This document shows positions 1 through 8,465 of a stretch of DNA of 27,261 bases, one piece after another; position 1 is the first letter of the stretch, and each line of letters starts with the position of its first letter. The notes under the pieces were generated by a model. The model was not told the DNA's origin. It did not search any database and saw only the letters and a program-made list of their open reading frames with translations. This DNA is from Lentisphaerota bacterium (GTDB lineage Bacteria; Verrucomicrobiota; Kiritimatiellia; JAAZAB01). The translations under genes and the position numbers were made by a program. The stretch spans positions 1-27,261 of the forward strand of contig JACQHI010000056.1 in assembly GCA_016199105.1 (NCBI GenBank), written 5' to 3'.

Positions 1-1014
1 ATCTACGTGTCGCCGTCGCAGATCCGGCGGTTCGCCCTTCGCACGGGCGACCGGGTGGAAGGGGAGATACGGTCTCCGAAGGACAAGGAACGGTTTTTCG
101 CGCTCCTGCGCGTGGATCGCGTCAACGGGGACGATCCGGAGAAATCCCGCTGCAAGGTGCCGTTCGAGAATCTGACGCCCTTGTTTCCGACGCGGCGGTT
201 CATTCTCGAGCGCGAGCACGACGAGATTTCGATGCGCGTTCTGGATGTCTTTACGCCGATCGGCATGGGCCAGCGGGGCCTGATCGTGGCGCCGCCCCGC
301 ACGGGCAAAACCGTGCTGCTGCAGAAAATCGCCAACAGCATTTCCGCCAACCATCCGGACACGATCCTCATTGTCCTGCTGATCGACGAGCGGCCCGAGG
401 AAGTGACCGACATGCAGCGAAACACCAAGGCGGAGGTCCTCAGTTCCACCTTCGACGAGCCTCCGGAGCGGCACATCCAAGTGGCGGAAATGGTGATCGA
501 AATGGCCAAGCGCATGGTGGAATGCGGGAAGGATGTGGCCATCCTGCTCGACAGCATCACCCGCCTGGCTCGCGCCTATAACGCCGTGGAGCCGCACAGC
601 GGCAAGATCCTGTCCGGCGGCGTGGACTCCAACGCCCTGCACAAGCCGAAACGGTTCTTCGGCGCGGCCCGCAACATCGAACACGGCGGCAGCCTCACGA
701 TCATCGCGACCGCCCTGGTGGATACGGGCAGTCGGATGGACGAGGTGATTTTCGAGGAATTCAAGGGGACGGGCAACATGGAACTCGGCCTGGACCGCCA
801 TCTCGTCGACAAACGGATCTTCCCCGCCATCAACATCGAAAAGTCGGGGACCCGCAAGGAGGAGCTCCTGCTGCATCCGGACGAACTGAACCGGATCTGG
901 ATCCTGCGGCGCGCCCTGAACGGCGTGCCCACCGTGGAGGCCATGGAACTGGTGGTGAACCGGTTGAAGAAAACGAAGAGCAACGCGGAATTTCTGATGA
1001 GCATGCACGAGTGA
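1..1014 (+). CDS. rho: Transcription termination factor Rho, 3' part (5' end outside window)
   Basis: Rho is the hexameric RNA-dependent ATPase that loads on nascent RNA and dislodges RNA polymerase. The frame is open at base 1, so the N-terminus lies outside the window; the 338 visible codons begin inside the RNA-binding cold-shock-like domain with the family stretch [10 protein letters not shown] and run into FENLTPL. The RecA-like motor follows: a P-loop APPRTGKT near base 290, the Walker-B region [14 protein letters not shown] near base 541, and the conserved Rho segments LSGGVD and KRFFGAARN. The end ([11 protein letters not shown]) matches normal Rho C-termini, so the 3' end is complete. 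It is 27 bp from tig on the same strand, so co-transcription is plausible. Identity is close to certain; only the missing 5' end is unknown. Confidence 0.97.
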   Translation: MYVSPSQIRRFALRTGDRVEGEIRSPKDKERFFALLRVDRVNGDDPEKSRCKVPFENLTPLFPTRRFILEREHDEISMRVLDVFTPIGMGQRGLIVAPPRTGKTVLLQKIANSISANHPDTILIVLLIDERPEEVTDMQRNTKAEVLSSTFDEPPERHIQVAEMVIEMAKRMVECGKDVAILLDSITRLARAYNAVEPHSGKILSGGVDSNALHKPKRFFGAARNIEHGGSLTIIATALVDTGSRMDEVIFEEFKGTGNMELGLDRHLVDKRIFPAINIEKSGTRKEELLLHPDELNRIWILRRALNGVPTVEAMELVVNRLKKTKSNAEFLMSMHE

Positions 1015-1041
1015 GCGATTTAGACAAGGAAGGTTTGTGGA

Positions 1042-2394
1042 ATGAAGGTGAAAGCGGAAGAAGCCGGTGTCTGTCGGAAACGATTGAAAATCGAGGTGCC
1101 CGCCGAGGAGGTGAGCGCCGAACTGGTCCGGATCCGGGCGGACTTCGCCCGGCAGGCGCGCATTCCCGGCTTCCGGAAGGGAAAAGCGCCCGCGGCGGTC
1201 GTGGGACGCCATTATGCCAAGGAGATACGCGAGGAGGCCAGGGATCGGCTCGTGGCGGCGTCCTACGGCGAGGCGATCCGGCAGGAAAATCTGCATCCCA
1301 TCGCCATCCTCGAGGTGGAGAACGACAAGGTCGAGGAGGGCCGGCCGCTGGCCTATTCCGTGGTCGTGGACGTGCCGCCGGAGTTCAAGCTGCCCAAATA
1401 CCAGGGCTTGTCGCTGAAAATCGAAAAAAAGGACGTGACGCCCGAGGACGTCGAAAAACGGTTCGGCGAGCTCTTGAACGAGCAGGCCCGCTATGAGCCC
1501 GTGGAGGGGCGTCCCGTTCAAAAGGACGACTTGGTTCAGATCGATTATGAAGGGCGCCTGGACGGACGGAGGCTGGAGGAAATTTCCAAGGATGCCGCCG
1601 GTCTCGGCCAGGGCAAAAACTACTGGTGTCTGGCCAACGAGAACGCCTTCTTTCCCGAATTGGGCCAGGGGCTTGTCGGCGCCGTGGCGGGGGAAAGCCG
1701 CGATATCGCCGTGAATTTCCCGAAAGATTTCATGGTCAAAGAGGTGGCCGGCCGGCAGGGCCTGTTCCATGTCCTGGTTACGGGCATTCGCCAGCGTCTG
1801 CCGGCGGTGGCGGACAAGGCGTTCCTGGACCGTTTCCAGGCGGAGTCCGTGGAGGCGCTCAAGACGAAAATAAAGGAAGGACTCGTCGCGGAGACGGAGG
1901 CCGCGGACCAGCGGAAGCTGAAAGACCAGATCGTGGAGACCCTGCTCGAGAAAACCGCGCTGGACCTTCCGGAAACGGTGGTGCAGGAGGAGACTCGCAA
2001 CGCCTATGTGGGCCTGGTGCGGCAGAACCTGATGCGGGGGATGACGAAGGAGCAGGTGTTGGGCAAGCGGGATGAGTTTCTGACTCTCGCCGGCCAGTCG
2101 GCCGCCGAGAAGGTGAAACTCATGTATATTCTCCACCGGATCGCCGACGAGGAAAAAATCGCCGTGGAGGAGGAGGAATTGACCCGTTATCTGGGTTACC
2201 TGGCGATGCGCGCCAACCAGCCGCCGGATCGTCTTCGCAAGGACTTGGAGGAGAAAAAGGAGTTGGACGCGATCCGGGGCGAGCTGCGGATGAACAAGAC
2301 GCTGGATCGCATCCTGGCCGGCGCCAAGATCAACGAGGAAGGTTTTTTTGGAAAATTGATCAAGGGGGTTGGCGGCGACAAGAAAAGCGGATAG
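1042..2394 (+). CDS. tig: Trigger factor, ribosome-associated chaperone
   Basis: Trigger factor binds the ribosome at the polypeptide exit and shields nascent chains; it also has peptidyl-prolyl isomerase activity. The 450-residue length is typical. The N-terminal domain holds the ribosome-docking signature GFRKGKAP near residues 43-50. A central FKBP-type segment follows at roughly 150-245 (DLVQIDYEGRLDG, FPELGQGLVGA). The C-terminal arm region is helical and rich in Glu and Lys. The ATG at 1042 follows AAGGAAGG with workable spacing. Gene order tig-clpP-clpX is the classical arrangement and supports the call. The 3' spacer before clpP holds a heptamer repeat listed separately. Confidence 0.96.
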   Translation: MKVKAEEAGVCRKRLKIEVPAEEVSAELVRIRADFARQARIPGFRKGKAPAAVVGRHYAKEIREEARDRLVAASYGEAIRQENLHPIAILEVENDKVEEGRPLAYSVVVDVPPEFKLPKYQGLSLKIEKKDVTPEDVEKRFGELLNEQARYEPVEGRPVQKDDLVQIDYEGRLDGRRLEEISKDAAGLGQGKNYWCLANENAFFPELGQGLVGAVAGESRDIAVNFPKDFMVKEVAGRQGLFHVLVTGIRQRLPAVADKAFLDRFQAESVEALKTKIKEGLVAETEAADQRKLKDQIVETLLEKTALDLPETVVQEETRNAYVGLVRQNLMRGMTKEQVLGKRDEFLTLAGQSAAEKVKLMYILHRIADEEKIAVEEEELTRYLGYLAMRANQPPDRLRKDLEEKKELDAIRGELRMNKTLDRILAGAKINEEGFFGKLIKGVGGDKKSG

Positions 2395-2410
2395 ACTGGA
2401 TGGCGATTTG

Positions 2411-2449
2411 CAACGCTCAACGTCCAACAACCAACAGCCAACGCCCAAG
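2411..2449 (+). repeat. Tandem heptamer repeat, unit CAACNNC, between tig and clpP
   Basis: Five successive 7-mers start at 2411, 2418, 2425, 2432 and 2439. Each begins CAAC and ends in C or T, and a partial sixth (CAAG) starts at 2446. The period is exact across the array while unit positions 5-7 vary. It lies 16 bp after the tig stop codon and ends about 18 bp before the clpP start. It is not coding. Function unknown; see the other heptamer arrays in this window. Confidence 0.85.
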
Positions 2450-2467
2450 TAAGATAAAAACGAAAGG

Positions 2468-3094
2468 ATGCCCATGAACGAGCAGGATCAGATGCTGGTG
2501 CCCATTGTGGTCGAACAGACCGGACGCGGCGAACGGGCGTATGACATTTATTCGCGGTTGCTGAAGGATCGCATCATCTTCATCGGCACGGCCATTTCCG
2601 ACGAGGTGAGCAGTCTGGTGGTGGCGCAGATTCTCTTCCTGCAGGGCGAGGATTCCACCAAGGACATCAATCTGTATATCAATTCGCCGGGCGGCTCGGT
2701 CACCGCGGGACTGGCCATTTACGACACCATGCAGTTCGTCAAATGCGATGTGACCACCTATTGCGTGGGCCAGGCGGCCAGCATGGGCGCGGTGTTGCTG
2801 GCGGCGGGGAAGAAGGGCAAGCGCTTCGCGCTTCCGCATGCCCGCCTCATGATGCATCAGCCGTGGGGCGGCGCCGAGGGCGCGGCCTCCGACATCAGCA
2901 TCCAGGCCCGGGAAATCCTCCGCTTGCGCGACGTGCTGAATTCCATCCTGTCCACGCACACCGGCAAGACGCTGGAGCAGGTGATGAAGGATACCGACCG
3001 CGATAATTTCATGTCGTCCGAGGAGGCCAGGGAATACGGCTTGATCGATGCCGTGGTCGCCAGCCGGAAGGACGTTGAAACCATAGTCAAATAG
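2468..3094 (+). CDS. clpP: ATP-dependent Clp protease proteolytic subunit
   Basis: ClpP is the serine peptidase of the cytoplasmic ClpXP machine; it forms a double seven-membered ring and degrades substrates unfolded by ClpX. At 208 residues it has normal length. The catalytic triad is visible: Ser105 in GQAASMGA, His130 in [10 protein letters not shown], and Asp179 in the TDRDNFMS segment. The substrate-channel stretch INSPGGSV is also intact. A second ATG six bases downstream (2474) is possible; AAAGG just upstream slightly favours that one, and the difference is two residues. clpX follows after 36 bp on the same strand, giving the standard protease-unfoldase operon. Confidence 0.97.
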   Translation: MPMNEQDQMLVPIVVEQTGRGERAYDIYSRLLKDRIIFIGTAISDEVSSLVVAQILFLQGEDSTKDINLYINSPGGSVTAGLAIYDTMQFVKCDVTTYCVGQAASMGAVLLAAGKKGKRFALPHARLMMHQPWGGAEGAASDISIQAREILRLRDVLNSILSTHTGKTLEQVMKDTDRDNFMSSEEAREYGLIDAVVASRKDVETIVK

Positions 3095-3130
3095 AGCTCG
3101 GAGTCGCTGTTGCGAGACAGGGAGGATTCC

Positions 3131-4402
3131 ATGGTTAAGAAAAACCAGTCCGGGTGTTCGTTTTGCGGCCGCATTCCGTCCCAGGTTCGCCAGATGATCG
3201 GGGGGCCCGGCGTTCAAATCTGCGATATCTGCGTGGAGCTGTGCCGGGGAATCATCGAACAGGAGGCATCCAAGTCGCGAGGGCAGGACAGCCGCAGTCT
3301 GAAAGTGCCCAAGCCGCATGAGATCAAGGCCTTTCTCGACGATTATGTGATCGGCCAGGAGCACGCGAAAAAGGCCCTGTCGGTGGCGGTCTATAATCAT
3401 TACAAGCGCTTGACCCAGGACGCCCATTTCGCCAAGGACGATCCGCTCGCGCCCGTCGAGCTCCAAAAAAGCAACATTCTGCTCATCGGTCCGACGGGCT
3501 GCGGCAAGACCCTGTTCGCTCAGACTCTGGCGCGCCTGTTGGACGTGCCCTTCAGTATTTCCGACGCCACCCCGTTGACGGAAGCCGGTTATGTGGGCGA
3601 AGACGTCGAAAACGTCCTGCTCCGTCTCATCCAGGCGGCCAACGGGGACGTGGCCCGGGCGGAAAAAGGCATTATTTACATCGATGAAATCGACAAAATA
3701 GCCCGGAAAGCGGACAATGTGTCGATCACCCGCGATGTGTCCGGCGAGGGCGTTCAGCAGGCGCTGTTGAAGATTCTGGAAGGCACGGTGGCCAATGTCC
3801 CCCAGCACGGGGGCCGGAAACATCCGCAGGAGGAATATCTCAAGATCAAGACCGACGGAATCCTGTTTGTCTGCGGCGGCGCCTTCGTGGGGTTGGAGGA
3901 GATCGTCAAGCGGCGTATCGGCGTCAAGACCATCGGCTTTCACGATGAGGCCGATCAGGACGATAAAAACAAACTGGTCCGGCACGCCCATGGAAAATCC
4001 GTGCTGCCGGCGGTCGAGCCCGAGGATTTGATCAAGTTCGGGCTCATCCCCGAATTCGTGGGGCGCCTGCCGGTCGTCGTGGCCCTGGATGAATTGAGCG
4101 AAGCCGATTTGATCCGCGTGCTGACGGAACCCCGGAACAGCATGGTCCGGCAATACGAGAAACTGATGGCCATGGAGGGCATCAAGCTGACATTCACGCT
4201 GACGGCCCTGAAGGAGCTGGCCCGGCTGGCGATGAAGAAGAAGACCGGCGCCCGGGGTCTGCGGGCGATTCTCGAGCATGTCATGCTCGACATCATGTAT
4301 GAGGCGCCGATGAAGAAGAACGTCAAGGAATGCCAGATCACGAAGGCGGTCATTGACGGGCACACCACGGGCCTGGATGTGGCGGAGGTCAAAATCGCGT
4401 AG
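3131..4402 (+). CDS. clpX: Clp protease ATP-binding subunit ClpX
   Basis: ClpX is the AAA+ unfoldase that recognises substrates and threads them into ClpP. The start at 3131 is chosen because GGGAGG lies just upstream and because it puts the zinc-binding domain at the N-terminus; the frame is open back to a TTG at 3110. Zinc ligands are Cys9, Cys12, Cys31 and Cys34. The AAA+ core has Walker A GPTGCGKT at 120-127, the pore loop GYVG at 153-156, Walker [11 protein letters not shown] near 175-185, and sensor-2 region [10 protein letters not shown] near the end. An IGF sequence inside the loop after KRRIGVK matches the tripeptide that docks into ClpP. 423 residues, normal length. It converges on panD with only 9 bp between stop codons. 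Confidence 0.97.
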   Translation: MVKKNQSGCSFCGRIPSQVRQMIGGPGVQICDICVELCRGIIEQEASKSRGQDSRSLKVPKPHEIKAFLDDYVIGQEHAKKALSVAVYNHYKRLTQDAHFAKDDPLAPVELQKSNILLIGPTGCGKTLFAQTLARLLDVPFSISDATPLTEAGYVGEDVENVLLRLIQAANGDVARAEKGIIYIDEIDKIARKADNVSITRDVSGEGVQQALLKILEGTVANVPQHGGRKHPQEEYLKIKTDGILFVCGGAFVGLEEIVKRRIGVKTIGFHDEADQDDKNKLVRHAHGKSVLPAVEPEDLIKFGLIPEFVGRLPVVVALDELSEADLIRVLTEPRNSMVRQYEKLMAMEGIKLTFTLTALKELARLAMKKKTGARGLRAILEHVMLDIMYEAPMKKNVKECQITKAVIDGHTTGLDVAEVKIA

Positions 4403-4411
4403 GACGTCCGA

Positions 4412-4777
4412 TCAGATCTTCTTGAGCGGGCCGTCCGGCTTGTTGTTTTCGTCCAGCGCCAGAACCAGGGGCCGTTGATGTCGCGCCTCATCGGCGGGAA
4501 CGACGGCAAAGGAAAAGATGATGATCGAGTCCCCGACCGCGCCCAGGTGGGCCGTGGCGCCGTTCAGGCAGATGACGCCGGACCCCGCTTTCCCGGGTAT
4601 GGCATAGGTTTCAAACCGGTTGCTGTTGTTCAGATTGGCCACCAGCACTTTTTCGTACGGCAGCAATTTGACGGCATCCATCAAATCGCGGTCGATGGTC
4701 AGGCTGCCTTCATAGTCCAGCGCGGTCTCCGTGACCCGGGCCTTGTGCAGCTTGGATTTCAACATGATGGAAAACAT
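4412..4777 (-). CDS. panD: Aspartate 1-decarboxylase (pyruvoyl-dependent)
   Basis: PanD makes beta-alanine from L-aspartate for pantothenate and coenzyme A synthesis. The enzyme is made as a proenzyme that self-cleaves between Gly24 and Ser25, the serine becoming the pyruvoyl cofactor. That site is present in exact register (YEGS at 22-25), as are Arg54 and Tyr58, which bind substrate and assist processing in the E. coli enzyme. The start at 4777 is preceded by GGAGGGTG; the longer frame upstream has no such support. 121 residues, usual length. A promoter-like pair upstream suggests it is transcribed alone. It is convergent with clpX and divergent from the phosphoesterase gene. Confidence 0.95.
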   Translation of the reverse strand: MFSIMLKSKLHKARVTETALDYEGSLTIDRDLMDAVKLLPYEKVLVANLNNSNRFETYAIPGKAGSGVICLNGATAHLGAVGDSIIIFSFAVVPADEARHQRPLVLALDENNKPDGPLKKI

Positions 4778-4825
4778 CGTCACCCTCCGGATTCGCCGTC
4801 TGAAAAGGCTTCGCAAAGAGGTCCT

Positions 4826-4852
4826 TTTATAGCACTCGCCGGACAAAGTCAA
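4826..4852 (-). promoter_or_regulatory. Possible sigma70-type promoter for panD
   Basis: Read on the minus strand, TTGACT (4852-4847) and TATAAA (4831-4826) are separated by 15 bp, about 50 bp upstream of the panD start. The hexamers are good but the spacer is two bases shorter than optimal, so this is only suggestive. Confidence 0.4.
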
Positions 4853-4872
4853 TGAAAAGCAACTGCCCTCCC

Positions 4873-4886
4873 GAACACTGAACACT
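4873..4886 (+). repeat. Two tandem heptamers, unit GAACACT
   Basis: Two identical 7-mers lie side by side in the divergent spacer between panD and the phosphoesterase, ending 15 bp before the latter's start codon. It is short enough to be chance alone, but it matches the style of the longer heptamer arrays elsewhere in the window. Confidence 0.55.
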
Positions 4887-4901
4887 TGCTGAGTCGTCAC
4901 A

Positions 4902-6536
4902 ATGAAAGCAACCATACGCCGTCGGGCTAAACCGGCGAAGCTGCTTCTGTTGGCGCTGGTTGGGTTTTGTCTGGCCCTGGGTTCCGTTGGCGCCGGCGAC
5001 GTCGCCGTGACGGTGCTCTATACGGCCGACGTACACGGGTCGATCCTGCCCATCGAGTATTACGAAGGGATGGAGCATGCGGGCGGGCTGTTGCGTTGCG
5101 CCACCGTGATCCGGCGGGAACGCGAGCTCGATCCGGAGCTGTTGCTTCTGGATGGAGGGGATTTGTTCCAGGGCTCGATCGAGAGCTATCAAACGCGGGG
5201 GCAGATCGTCATTCAGGCGGTGAATGCCCTGCGCTACGATGCCTTGATCCCGGGCAACCACGAGTTCGACTGGGGTGTCGCAAATTTGCGGGCTTTCTAT
5301 GCCGGCACCACGATTCCCGTGGTGGCGGCGAATATCGGGGCCGACCCTCCGGAAAGCCGGCCGCCCGGAAAGTGCGTCCCGTTTATCGTCAAAACCGTTC
5401 GTGGCGTTCGCGTGGCCATCGTGGGCTTGACCACCCCGCACATCCCCCGCTGGAGCCGGCCGCGATTGCTCGGCGCGCTGACGTTCCAGCGCTCCCTCGA
5501 GGCGCTTCAGCGGGTCATGCCGGAGGTGCGCCAACGGAAACCCGATATCCTGATTCTGGCGGCGCACCAGGGCTTCCGGGACTATGGCGACGACACCGCA
5601 AACGAGATCAATGCCATCGCCCGGAGTTTTCCGGAATTCGATCTTATTCTGGGCGCGCATACGCATCGCAACGTCGAGACCGCGGAGTTGAACGGCGTCC
5701 TGTATTCCCAGCCGGGCCCCTATGGCATCTGGTTCGACAAGATCCGTCTCGTGTACGATCCTCAAGCGCGCCGCATCCTGTCCAAGCAGTGCGAGATTAT
5801 AACGGTGGATGCCTCGTTCAAACAGGACGCCGAATTGAAAAAGCTGTTGGCCGCGGGTTTGGAGGAAGCCGAAGACATGGCCGAGGAGGATGTCGGCTGG
5901 GCGGATGAAAAACAGACCCCGACCTCCGAGTTCCCGGGCCAATCGTCCATCCAGACGCTGATCGCCAAGTCCATCGCGGAAGCGGTGCCGGCCGACGTGG
6001 TATTTCATGGCGCGCTGACACAGGCGGACTTGAGAAAAGGGCCCATCCGGGTGAAAGACATCTGGCGGATTGTGCCCTACGAGAACTCCATCGGCGTGGC
6101 CCACCTGACCCTGGACGAGTTGCGGCAGATTCTCGAGGAGAACAGCGCGTTTTACAAATCGCGGGGGGAAACCCGGGATTTTCGCGGCGTCCATGGCTTG
6201 ACGTACGCGCTGAACCCCAAGGCGCCCGCCGGTTCCAAGGTCAGCCGCCTCGTGTTGACCCACCGGCCGCCGCCGAAGGAGGGCGGACGGATCCGGGTGG
6301 CGTTCAACAGTTTTGACCTGGCCTCCGCGGGCGACCGGCTGAAGCGGTTGCGGGCGATCGTCGAGACACCCGAGGCGCGGCTTGAGGAAACCGATGTGGA
6401 TACGCGTTCCGCCGTGAAGGCCTATATCGAAGCGCATTCGCCGGTCCGGGAAGAGCCGCAGGAAGGCGCCGTGATCGTCCGCGGCAAAAAAGGAAAACGA
6501 TCGAAAGCGGATGACGAAACAGCCGGCGAGCGCTGA
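4902..6536 (+). CDS. Secreted 5'-nucleotidase/UshA-like metallophosphoesterase
   Basis: This is a predicted exported phosphoesterase of the 5'-nucleotidase family, which hydrolyses nucleotides or other phosphate esters outside the cytoplasm with a two-metal centre. The N-terminus is a signal peptide (basic MKATIRRR, hydrophobic core at about 14-30, likely cut near residue 32). Metal-binding motifs follow in order: DVHG at 43-46, GGDLFQGS near 85-92, GNHEFDWG at 118-125, an AAHQGF segment, and GAHTH. The C-terminal half (about 340-490) resembles the 5'-nucleotidase substrate-binding domain, with the conserved segment IVPYENSIG. The tail is lysine-rich. No clear Shine-Dalgarno sequence precedes the start. 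The DUF2207-like gene follows after 65 bp and may be co-transcribed. Exact substrate cannot be told. Confidence 0.88.
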   Translation: MKATIRRRAKPAKLLLLALVGFCLALGSVGAGDVAVTVLYTADVHGSILPIEYYEGMEHAGGLLRCATVIRRERELDPELLLLDGGDLFQGSIESYQTRGQIVIQAVNALRYDALIPGNHEFDWGVANLRAFYAGTTIPVVAANIGADPPESRPPGKCVPFIVKTVRGVRVAIVGLTTPHIPRWSRPRLLGALTFQRSLEALQRVMPEVRQRKPDILILAAHQGFRDYGDDTANEINAIARSFPEFDLILGAHTHRNVETAELNGVLYSQPGPYGIWFDKIRLVYDPQARRILSKQCEIITVDASFKQDAELKKLLAAGLEEAEDMAEEDVGWADEKQTPTSEFPGQSSIQTLIAKSIAEAVPADVVFHGALTQADLRKGPIRVKDIWRIVPYENSIGVAHLTLDELRQILEENSAFYKSRGETRDFRGVHGLTYALNPKAPAGSKVSRLVLTHRPPPKEGGRIRVAFNSFDLASAGDRLKRLRAIVETPEARLEETDVDTRSAVKAYIEAHSPVREEPQEGAVIVRGKKGKRSKADDETAGER

Positions 6537-6601
6537 AATTGGCCGGGCCGGTTTCGCGAGATGCCGACTGCGATTGCCCTTACGGGGATGGCTGGAAGGT
6601 T

Positions 6602-8422
6602 ATGAACAAACGTCATTTAGTCTGTCGAAAGATGCCCTTGGTCTTGGGGTTCGCGTGGGTGTTATGGCTTTTTTTTCCCTCTCGTCCGGGGATTTCTCAG
6701 CCCCATGCGGTGCTGAGCTTTGAGGCTGTGTTGCGGCCCGATAACGCCTTGGAAGTCGTCGTGGATATCCGGGGGTCGGAGACGAATCCGCTGACCTATG
6801 CCGTGGATCTGGGCGGATTGGAGGGCATCCGGGACATTGGAGTCGAGGCCCTTGCGGAAACGGGCAGACAGAACGTCCCGTTTTCCATCACTCGTTCGGG
6901 CCGGACTTGCGTGATTTCATGGGGATCGCCTCCCGCGCAATCACCGGGCGGTTTTCGTCTGCGTTATGTGCTCCTGGGGGTGGTCGGTCGGGGGGAGCGC
7001 TCCGACGAGTTCAACTGGAACATGCTGAGTGGATTTCAGGAGTTCTTCTGTGATTACGTCAAAGCCACGATCGCTGTTCCCGCTTACGTCTCGAAAGAAG
7101 CATCGCCGGTCATCGTTCGTTCCGGGGCCGAAGTGACGCGTTGCCAGAAGACGCTTGGACAACTGAAGATTGAAGCGGTGATTGTGCCGCCCGGATCCCC
7201 TCTGGGGGTCCAATGTCGGTTGTCGGGAGTTGTGGAGGGCCGTTTTTTCTGGAACCGGTTTATGAAGACCGTGGGCGGAACGGCTCTGATGTTGTTCCTT
7301 CCGCTGGCGGTGTTCGGCGTCCTTTTTCCCGTCTATTGGCTTCGCGGGCGGGATCCGCATTTGCGGCCGTTCGAGGCGGAGGACTCCCGGCCTCCGGAGG
7401 CGATCACCCCTGAAGTGGCCGCAGCCATCCGGTCCGAGCATGTCGAAACGCGGGATATCCTGGCGGCGGCGGTGGACCTTGCCCGCCTCGGGTTTCTGAA
7501 ACTCACGCTGACGGGGGCCGAGCCGGCCCGGATAACGGAAGTGCGCGTCGAGGCGGTCCGCTCGTTCGAGTCGCTTCCCCCGGCCAGGAGAGCGATCGCG
7601 GAGTTGATGACGCGGGCGGCGGATGCGTCGTTAACCCGTGCGTTCTCAGTCGAAAAATGCGCGCCACGTTCGGAGGTGGAAGAGGCGCGGGAAAAAGTCT
7701 ATGCCCAGGCGGTCCGCGACGGTTTCTTTCGCGCCGATCCGGAGATGGAACGGTGGGCCTATTCGATGGCCGGAGTGGTGTTTCTGGGAATCGGCGCCTG
7801 CTTTCTGGCCTCCGGGTCCGTCTCCTGGACGCTCTTGGCCTGCGCAACGGGTTTTCTCATGGCGTCTATGGCGGCGGGGCTGCAGGCCGCGAGGACGGGC
7901 CGGGTCTGGATCCGTGTGTTGCTGTTCGGCGCGGCGATGGTCTGCCTGAGTGGCGGTTTGCTCCTGATCGCTGCGAATCCGGACAAAATGCTCGTAACAT
8001 GGACAGCCAAGGTGGGCTGGGGCCTTGGGCTCGCGGCCGGCGTGTTCTTTTGCTTCTCGCCGCTGATGCCGCAGAGGACCGTGAGGGGCGCGGCCGAAAA
8101 ATCGCGCCTGATCGCCTACAAAACCCATCTCAAGTCGCTTCGATTGGAGGATCTGGACGCCGCCGGGCTCCAAGGGGAATTCGAGCGGGGACTGCCGTTT
8201 GCCGTGGTGTTTCGATATCGGAAGGAATGGATCAACCGCTTCGCCGCATGCGGCGCGTTGACGCCAGCCTGGTGGACCACGGAGATGGCATCCGCTTCGG
8301 ACGGAACTCTAACCGGTCAGAATTCCTGTACGCTTTTGCGGAATCGGGAGCCCTTCATCGAGACGTTGAGTATTCTTTCGTCCGCGTTGGGGGAGTCGCC
8401 CGAAGCGGGAGTGGGCGGCTGA
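6602..8422 (+). CDS. DUF2207-like multi-pass membrane protein
   Basis: The 606-residue product has the layout of DUF2207 membrane proteins, whose function is not established. An N-terminal hydrophobic segment (signal or anchor, about residues 11-27) leads into a beta-rich extracytoplasmic domain of about 190 residues. A transmembrane helix near 220-242 ends in YWLRGRDPH. A cytoplasmic domain follows with the family-like stretch PPEAITPEVAAAIR...TRDILAAAVDLARLGFLKL. Further hydrophobic helices lie at about 390-435, 440-462 and 470-490. The start at 6602 is chosen for GGAAGG just upstream and because it puts the hydrophobic segment near the N-terminus; the frame is open back to a TTG at 6539. 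Unlike many DUF2207 proteins it has no long Gly-rich tail (it ends AGVGG). The next gene carries the tail instead, 43 bp downstream. Confidence 0.8.
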   Translation: MNKRHLVCRKMPLVLGFAWVLWLFFPSRPGISQPHAVLSFEAVLRPDNALEVVVDIRGSETNPLTYAVDLGGLEGIRDIGVEALAETGRQNVPFSITRSGRTCVISWGSPPAQSPGGFRLRYVLLGVVGRGERSDEFNWNMLSGFQEFFCDYVKATIAVPAYVSKEASPVIVRSGAEVTRCQKTLGQLKIEAVIVPPGSPLGVQCRLSGVVEGRFFWNRFMKTVGGTALMLFLPLAVFGVLFPVYWLRGRDPHLRPFEAEDSRPPEAITPEVAAAIRSEHVETRDILAAAVDLARLGFLKLTLTGAEPARITEVRVEAVRSFESLPPARRAIAELMTRAADASLTRAFSVEKCAPRSEVEEAREKVYAQAVRDGFFRADPEMERWAYSMAGVVFLGIGACFLASGSVSWTLLACATGFLMASMAAGLQAARTGRVWIRVLLFGAAMVCLSGGLLLIAANPDKMLVTWTAKVGWGLGLAAGVFFCFSPLMPQRTVRGAAEKSRLIAYKTHLKSLRLEDLDAAGLQGEFERGLPFAVVFRYRKEWINRFAACGALTPAWWTTEMASASDGTLTGQNSCTLLRNREPFIETLSILSSALGESPEAGVGG

Positions 8423-8465
8423 AGGGAACAACATCGGCGCGGTTGACACAAGGAGAATGGTCTTC

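Noticed and set aside
2411..2449. Possible CRISPR array or phage attachment site
   Set aside because: Units are 7 bp with no spacers, and no cas or integrase gene is near.
2417..4363. 648-codon open frame on the minus strand opposite clpP and clpX
   Set aside because: It lies antisense to two unmistakable genes. Its translation has no recognisable domain and is rich in His, Asp, Gln and Leu, as expected when G+C-rich coding DNA is read from the opposite strand.
4827..6437. 536-codon open frame on the minus strand opposite the phosphoesterase
   Set aside because: The plus-strand gene has signal peptide and metal motifs in order. The antisense product has none and the composition of a shadow frame.
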